Below, piece after piece: positions 4,790-10,034 of a stretch of DNA of 10,034 nucleotides (within the stretch, counting starts at the first letter, position 1; each line of letters starts with the position of its first letter). The translations under genes were made by a program, and so were the position numbers. The stretch lies in NCBI GenBank assembly GCA_020849825.1, contig JADZFP010000238.1:1-10034 (forward strand), in the 5' to 3' direction. This DNA is from Saprospiraceae bacterium (lineage in GTDB: Bacteria > Bacteroidota > Bacteroidia > Chitinophagales > Saprospiraceae). The notes under the pieces were generated by a model. It saw only the letters and a list, made by a program, of their open reading frames with translations. It was not told the origin of the DNA and made no database searches.

Positions 4790-7700
4790 ATGAAAAAACT
4801 GCTGCTTCTGCTGCTCCTTTTTGCGACGGCTTCGCTGGCTTTCGGCCAAAACTATATCATGAGTAATGCGCCGATCACGGATTGTTCGGGGACTTTTTAC
4901 GATCCGGGCGGTCCTTCGGCCAATTATAGCAACAACCAGAATTTCACCACCACAATCTGTTCCGACGGCACCAACGGCACCCACGTCCGCCTGAGTTTTT
5001 CGGGCGCCGACCTTGCGACGGGCGACCTCTTGTGTTTTTACGACGGCACCACTACGGCAGCGCCGCTTTTATCATGCTCCGACGATTACTCGCCCGGCCA
5101 ACCCTTTGTAGTACAGGCCACGGCGGCGAATCCCAGCGGGTGCATCACGGTGAGTTTTATTTCCAACGGAAGCGGCGTCGCATCCGGCTGGGCAGCCTCT
5201 ATTTCCTGTGTGCCCTCGTGCCAGCAGGTATTGGCCGATCTGGTCTCGACCAATCCCGCCGCGGTGCCGGCCGACACCGGCTGGATCGATATTTGCCCCG
5301 GCCAGCGGGTGTTTTTCAACGGGCAGGGCGTTTATCCGCAAAACAATTTTGCCTATCCGCAGTCGGACCTGACCACCACTTTCGAATGGAACTTTGGCGA
5401 CGGCGACATTTCGTACGGCCCCAATACTTCGCACCGTTTCGACGAGCCGGGCGGCTACTACGTCCAACTGGTGCTGATCGACGTGCAGGGCTGTCACAGC
5501 ACCAACCTGATCAATCAGCGCGTCCGGGTAGCGCCGCCGCCGGATTTCAGCCTGGTGACGGCGCCTTCGGCCATCTGCGCCGGCGATACCCTCGAACTTA
5601 GCGCCAATGTGGCCGATTCGACCGGGGCGGAAACCCTGGTGGTGATGCCCAATGCGGGCACTTTCGCCGCCGAAGGATTCCGTTCGGATTCGTTGCCTTT
5701 GCCCGACGGTACCGGTATTCCCTACGAAACGACGATTTATTTCACAGAATTCTCGCCCGGTCAGGTGCTGACCAATGCCAACGATCTGCTCAACGTCTGC
5801 GTCAACATGGAGCACTCCTGGATGCGCGATATCGAAATCAGTCTGACCTGCCCTAATGGTCAGAGCGTCATCCTGCACAACCATCCCGGCAATTTCGGCA
5901 GCCAGGTATTTCTGGGCGTTCCGAACGACAACGACGCGTTTTTCCCCATACCCGGTGAAGGATTTGAATATTGCTGGACGAATAATGCGCCCAACGGCAC
6001 CTGGATCGAATATGCCAACAGCGTATTGCCGCCTTTCGGCGGAACAATACCGGCCGGCGATTACACCCCCTTCGACCCCTTTACCGATCTCATTGGTTGT
6101 CCGCTTAACGGCGAATGGACGATCACGGTAACCGACCTCTGGCCCATCGACAACGGATTTATTTTTTCCTGGGGCATTACGTTCGATCCGGCGCTTTACC
6201 CCGATATCGAAACCTTCCAGCCGCAGTTTGTCAATTGGGGCTGGAACAGCCATCCTTCTATTTTTTACAGCAATTCTGATTCCATCGCCGCTTCGCCGCA
6301 AAACGCAGGGACGGCCGGGTATCTGTTCAGCGTGACGGATGCCTTTGGCTGCACCTGGAACACGACCGTTACCGTGCCGGTTTTGCCGCCGACGCACCCC
6401 AACTGCCATACTTGCCAGGAGCAGTACAATGAATTGCCCGATACCTTCCTCTGCGCAGGCTCATCGATCATGCTCGACGGTGCATTCAACGGACAGACGC
6501 CGCAGGAAATTCGTTTTGAAGCTTTTCCCGACTACCCCGTTGGCAATGGCAACCATCCGCACAGCAACCCGTACATATCGCCGATCGCCGTGAGTAGTCT
6601 GGGTTTTAATACCCTGACCAGTCCGACAACCCAGATTGCGGCTATTTGTATCGACATAGAAACGGATTTCGACGCAGATCTGAACATTTACCTGCGATCG
6701 CCCGACAATAAAACCCTGGAACTCTCGACCGGCAACGGTGGTGCGGGAGACAATTACAAAATCACCTGTTTTTCGCCTGTGGCCTCCACGCCGATTGTGG
6801 GACAGGCGGCGCCTTTTAACGGAACATACCAGCCGGAAGGCAACTGGAACAACCTGAACAACGCCGCCATCAACGGCGACTGGAAGCTGCTGGTGTCCGA
6901 TGGTTTCGGCGTCAATCAGTTGGGCAGGGTCAAATGGTGGAGTATCAGTTTTAACGTGCCGACCAATGTAACGTACACCTGGACCAACTCCGCGACCCTG
7001 AGTTGCAACAACTGTCCGACACCAACGGCATTGCCGCTCAACTCCGCGACTTACGTCATGACGGCGGTCGACAATTTTGCCTGCATACACCGCGATACGG
7101 CGACGGTGACGGTCGGTAGCTTTTATCCCGCTCCGGGCAACCTGGATGCCGCGATCGGCGCGCCCGGCACACTGGTCTGGACCTGGACGGCCGTTCCCGG
7201 CGCTTCCGGCTACGAAGTCAATGTCAACGGCGCCGGCTGGCAAGCCGCCAACGGGACCCTGAGCCACACGGTTTCGGGTCTGTCGGCCGGTGATTTGGTC
7301 AATATCATGGTGCGCGCCCAGGGGGGCAATCCCAACTGCCCGCCTTCCGTTGCAATCGGTTCGGAAACCTATTTCAGTTGCACGCTGGTGGCAACCTTGA
7401 GTTCGCAAACCCCGGCCTTGTGTTTCGGCACGGCCACCGGTTCGGTAGTCATCACAACCATCGGCGCAGCCGGCGCCCCGGTATTTATTCCCGACGGCAA
7501 CGGACCGGTACAACCCAGCGGTACCTTTCAGAACTGTTTCACCGCCGGCGCGCATTTTGTCATCGTACAGGATACCAGCGGATGTCGCGATACCGTCGAT
7601 TTTGTGATCACGGAGCCGACCCAGCTCAGCGTCGACGCGGTAGCGACCGACGTACTTTGCTTCAACGACGACAACGGCTCCGTAACGGCCAATACCCAGG

Positions 7701-10034
7701 GCGGTACGCCGACGTACACCTTTGCCTGGCAAACCTGTGCCGGCGTATCTGCCGGCGCCGGACAAACCCTGAATAACCTGGTTGCCGGTTGTTATCGCGT
7801 GACGGTTACCGACGCCAACGGATGTACGGCGACCGACAGCGATGTGATCGATCAGCCTACGGCGTTTGTTTTCAGTTCGACGCAGGATTCGGTCAATTGT
7901 TTTGGCGCCAGCGACGGCGGCGCCACGCTCAACGTGACCGGCGGAACGCCGGGATACACTTTCAAATGGGACAACGGCGAACTCACCCAAACGGCTGTTG
8001 CGCTCAATGCCGGCTTTCACTCCGTGACCGTGACCGATGCAAGCGGCTGTAAAGCGGTGACCCTCGTACAGGTCCTGCAACCCACTCAACTGACGATTAC
8101 CAGCACCACGGCGACCGATGTCGCCTGTTTTGGACAAAATAACGGCTCCGCGACGGTCACCGTAACCGGTGGGACTACTCCTTATTCGTACTTCTGGACA
8201 GGCGCACAAACCAATGCCACGGCAAACAACTTGCAGGCCGGCCCATACAGCGTAACCGTAAGCGATTTTCACAATTGTACAGCCGTGGGTTCCGCGGTGG
8301 TCGGTTCGCCGACGCAGTTGGTCGCGCAGTTCTCCTCGGTAACCAACGAGCAATGCGGCGGCGCCTGCGACGGGGCTGCGAGTATTCAGGTCAGCGGCGG
8401 CGTTATGCCGTATGATTATCAATGGAATAACCCGAACGTGCCCGATGGCAATCCCACGGCCACGAACCTTTGCCCGGGTAATTATGTCGTCACGATCATG
8501 GACGACAGCGGCTGTACGACCACGGTCACTACGGACGTGCAAGCTGCCGTACCCATGATTGTCAATATTTCCGTCGTCCAGCCTTTGTGCGCCGATAATG
8601 CCAACGGCACCCTCACTGCCACGATTTCCGGCGGCGCCATGCCTTACCAAACCGTTTGGAGTACTGGATCGAACATGCCTGTTATTCCAAATTACGCCTG
8701 CGGACAATCCTACACACTCACCGTTACGGATGCCCAGGGCTGCACCTCCACGCAAACCCTGCCCAACGCACCTTGTCCGGGTTTGCTCGAGATTACCAGT
8801 ATCACGCCGACACCGGCCTTGTGCAATGGCGACGCCAACGGGCAAATTGCCGTCACGGCGAGCGGCGGTACAGGTACCTTGAATTACCTCTGGAACGACC
8901 CCAATCAGCAATTCGGCCCCTTTGCGTTCAACCTCACGGCGGGGCCATACACCGTCACGGTGACGGATGCCAATGGCTGCAGCCTTACCGCTACGGCTTC
9001 TGTCGATGAACCTGATCCGCTAACGGCCGTCATTACGCCGACCAATGCCAAATGCTTTGGCGAAAGCTCGGGCTCGGCACTGGCGGTTGCGAGCGGCGGC
9101 ACCGGCCCTTACAACTACAACTGGAATGTACCGCAAACCGGGCCCCAGATCACTAATTTACCTGCCGGCGTGTACTCTTTGACCGTCACCGATGCCAACA
9201 ATTGCCAGTTCTCCGGCGTCACGGCAACGGTAGGGCAGCCTTCCTCAGCCGTGCAGGTGAGCGTAAGTCAGACCCTTGTCGCCTGTTTTAATATTGATCA
9301 AAATACTGCCCAGGCAGCCGCCTCTGGCGGCAACGGCGCGCCGTTCAGTTACATGTGGAGCAATGGTCAGACCACGGCCGCTGCCACCGGGCTGAATGCC
9401 GACCTTTCGTACAGTGTCACCGCCAGCGATGCGCAGGGCTGCTCGGCGGTACAAAGTCTGGAACTGGACGAACTGGACAGTATCGCCGTAAACGTCGCCT
9501 TTACCCAACCCAACTGTGCCGGCGCAGCGGATGGCCAGGCGGCTGTCAACTTTATTGAAGGTGGAATCGGAGGCGGAATTATCAATAACTACCTCTATAC
9601 CTGGAATATACCGGGCGCCACGGGCGTCAGTTTTGTCGACGGTTTGTCGGCAGGCACCCCTTATTCCGTCACGGCATCCGATGCGCAGGGCTGTACGGGC
9701 ACCTTTGCTTTCAGCCTCACCGACCCAGTGCCCATCGTGGTGGTGGCCGCGGCCAACAACGTGACCTGTGCAGGCTTTTCCGACGGCACGGCCACTGTGA
9801 CTTCCGTGCAAAGCAATCAGGACGTGACCGGGTATGTGTGGAGCAATGGCGAAACCACCAAACAAATTACCGGCCTGCCCGCGGGTACTTACACGGTCAC
9901 CGTGACCAATGCGAACAGTTGTACCGGACTGGCCTCTGTGGTCGTAGAAGAGCCTTTGCCGCTGAACCTCGATTTTGAAGTTGACGAGATCAAGTGCGCC
10001 GGCGACAGCAATGCAACTATACAGGTCAATGTCG
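4790..10034 (+). CDS. Giant secreted adhesin-like protein (CUB, PKD, two P-domains, FN3, SprB repeats), 3' partial
   Basis: The frame starts at the ATG at 4790 and stays open to the right edge (at least 1,748 codons, no stop). Residues 1-19 are a signal peptide (MKK, seven Leu, then AFG before Gln20). Residues 30-144 are CUB-like, with Cys pairs likely at 32/57, 82/96 and 118/140 and the motif CFYDG. A PKD domain spans about 165-248 (WNFGDGD at 200-206). Two proprotein-convertase P-domain-like beta sandwiches lie near 333-470 (ends GEWTITVTD, then SWGITFDP) and 595-724 (GDWKLLVSD, then VKWWSISFN). An FN3-like domain is at 780-850, and SprB-type repeats run from 865 to the edge. No protease catalytic site is seen. 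By analogy with SprB of Flavobacterium gliding motility, it should be exported by T9SS and act at the surface in adhesion or gliding; the sorting domain would be beyond the window. Confidence 0.9.
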   Translation, partial: MKKLLLLLLLFATASLAFGQNYIMSNAPITDCSGTFYDPGGPSANYSNNQNFTTTICSDGTNGTHVRLSFSGADLATGDLLCFYDGTTTAAPLLSCSDDYSPGQPFVVQATAANPSGCITVSFISNGSGVASGWAASISCVPSCQQVLADLVSTNPAAVPADTGWIDICPGQRVFFNGQGVYPQNNFAYPQSDLTTTFEWNFGDGDISYGPNTSHRFDEPGGYYVQLVLIDVQGCHSTNLINQRVRVAPPPDFSLVTAPSAICAGDTLELSANVADSTGAETLVVMPNAGTFAAEGFRSDSLPLPDGTGIPYETTIYFTEFSPGQVLTNANDLLNVCVNMEHSWMRDIEISLTCPNGQSVILHNHPGNFGSQVFLGVPNDNDAFFPIPGEGFEYCWTNNAPNGTWIEYANSVLPPFGGTIPAGDYTPFDPFTDLIGCPLNGEWTITVTDLWPIDNGFIFSWGITFDPALYPDIETFQPQFVNWGWNSHPSIFYSNSDSIAASPQNAGTAGYLFSVTDAFGCTWNTTVTVPVLPPTHPNCHTCQEQYNELPDTFLCAGSSIMLDGAFNGQTPQEIRFEAFPDYPVGNGNHPHSNPYISPIAVSSLGFNTLTSPTTQIAAICIDIETDFDADLNIYLRSPDNKTLELSTGNGGAGDNYKITCFSPVASTPIVGQAAPFNGTYQPEGNWNNLNNAAINGDWKLLVSDGFGVNQLGRVKWWSISFNVPTNVTYTWTNSATLSCNNCPTPTALPLNSATYVMTAVDNFACIHRDTATVTVGSFYPAPGNLDAAIGAPGTLVWTWTAVPGASGYEVNVNGAGWQAANGTLSHTVSGLSAGDLVNIMVRAQGGNPNCPPSVAIGSETYFSCTLVATLSSQTPALCFGTATGSVVITTIGAAGAPVFIPDGNGPVQPSGTFQNCFTAGAHFVIVQDTSGCRDTVDFVITEPTQLSVDAVATDVLCFNDDNGSVTANTQGGTPTYTFAWQTCAGVSAGAGQTLNNLVAGCYRVTVTDANGCTATDSDVIDQPTAFVFSSTQDSVNCFGASDGGATLNVTGGTPGYTFKWDNGELTQTAVALNAGFHSVTVTDASGCKAVTLVQVLQPTQLTITSTTATDVACFGQNNGSATVTVTGGTTPYSYFWTGAQTNATANNLQAGPYSVTVSDFHNCTAVGSAVVGSPTQLVAQFSSVTNEQCGGACDGAASIQVSGGVMPYDYQWNNPNVPDGNPTATNLCPGNYVVTIMDDSGCTTTVTTDVQAAVPMIVNISVVQPLCADNANGTLTATISGGAMPYQTVWSTGSNMPVIPNYACGQSYTLTVTDAQGCTSTQTLPNAPCPGLLEITSITPTPALCNGDANGQIAVTASGGTGTLNYLWNDPNQQFGPFAFNLTAGPYTVTVTDANGCSLTATASVDEPDPLTAVITPTNAKCFGESSGSALAVASGGTGPYNYNWNVPQTGPQITNLPAGVYSLTVTDANNCQFSGVTATVGQPSSAVQVSVSQTLVACFNIDQNTAQAAASGGNGAPFSYMWSNGQTTAAATGLNADLSYSVTASDAQGCSAVQSLELDELDSIAVNVAFTQPNCAGAADGQAAVNFIEGGIGGGIINNYLYTWNIPGATGVSFVDGLSAGTPYSVTASDAQGCTGTFAFSLTDPVPIVVVAAANNVTCAGFSDGTATVTSVQSNQDVTGYVWSNGETTKQITGLPAGTYTVTVTNANSCTGLASVVVEEPLPLNLDFEVDEIKCAGDSNATIQVNV
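7382..10034 (+). repeat. Tandem SprB-type repeat array inside the adhesin gene
   Basis: About twelve units of 75-83 residues begin near residues 865, 945, 1025, 1100, 1176, 1255, 1331, 1410, 1485, 1564, 1647 and 1724; the last is cut by the edge. The typical unit reads V-x-CFG, DGSA, GGTxPY-x-Y-x-W, then NLxAGxYxVTVTDAxGC and a closing QPT. Each holds two conserved cysteines, near the start (CFG) and near the end (GC). The first unit (865-944) is degenerate. Units are similar in protein but well diverged in DNA, so this is an old array, with only short shared stretches such as GATGCGCAGGGCTG in the units at 1485 and 1564. Confidence 0.85.

Noticed and set aside
6461..8911. An 816-codon open frame on the minus strand opposite the adhesin gene (and a second of 445 codons at 5072-6409).
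   Set aside because: Both are in exact codon register with the adhesin frame, so they stay open simply because the sense strand almost never uses TTA, CTA or TCA codons. The translated products are low-complexity, Arg/Gly/Val-rich and lack domain features, while the sense frame gives clear domains.
7382..10034. Possible diversity-generating retroelement target or CRISPR-like array, because of the tandem repeats.
   Set aside because: The repeats are coding, about 240 bases long and diverged throughout; there are no spacers, no reverse transcriptase and no template repeat in the window.

Overview
The window looks like chromosomal DNA from a free-living Bacteroidota, probably a Saprospirales/Lewinella-like marine or sludge lineage. 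This is inferred from three things: type IX secretion (T9SS) sorting-domain proteins, SprB-type adhesin repeats, and Bacteroidota-style TAnnTTTG promoter boxes in place of clear Shine-Dalgarno sites. The species cannot be named from the sequence.

Left part (1-2323, minus strand): two tandem paralogous secreted proteins. The first (1-314) runs off the left edge, so only its N-terminus is visible. The second (376-1890) is complete, with a signal peptide, propeller-like repeats and a T9SS type A sorting domain. The duplicated segment is gapless over 314 coding bases plus about 30 bases of leader, and ends exactly at a GC-rich hairpin. A short orphan sorting-domain fragment (1962-2141) precedes them and is probably the remnant of another secreted-protein gene. 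Apart from this fragment, 1891-2323 holds no intact gene.

Middle (2324-3482, minus strand): a housekeeping pair, folK (HPPK, folate synthesis) followed 19 bases later by a deoxynucleoside kinase, likely co-transcribed from a promoter box next to the folK start. Divergently, at 3590-4084, is a small coiled-coil lipoprotein with its own promoter box. Its 3' region carries a long imperfect hairpin.

Right part (4327-10034, plus strand): a small secreted protein of unknown function, then a very large adhesin-like secreted protein. The adhesin starts at 4790 and stays open to the right edge (at least 1,748 codons). Its order is signal peptide, CUB-like domain, PKD domain, P-domain, second P-domain, FN3-like domain, then a tandem array of about 12 SprB-type repeats (the last cut by the edge). 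It is probably T9SS-exported and surface-bound, but the C-terminal sorting domain lies outside the window.

No RNA gene, CRISPR array, insertion sequence, phage gene or defence system was found. The most interesting material is the adhesin's mixed architecture and the duplicated secreted-protein units bounded by the hairpin.
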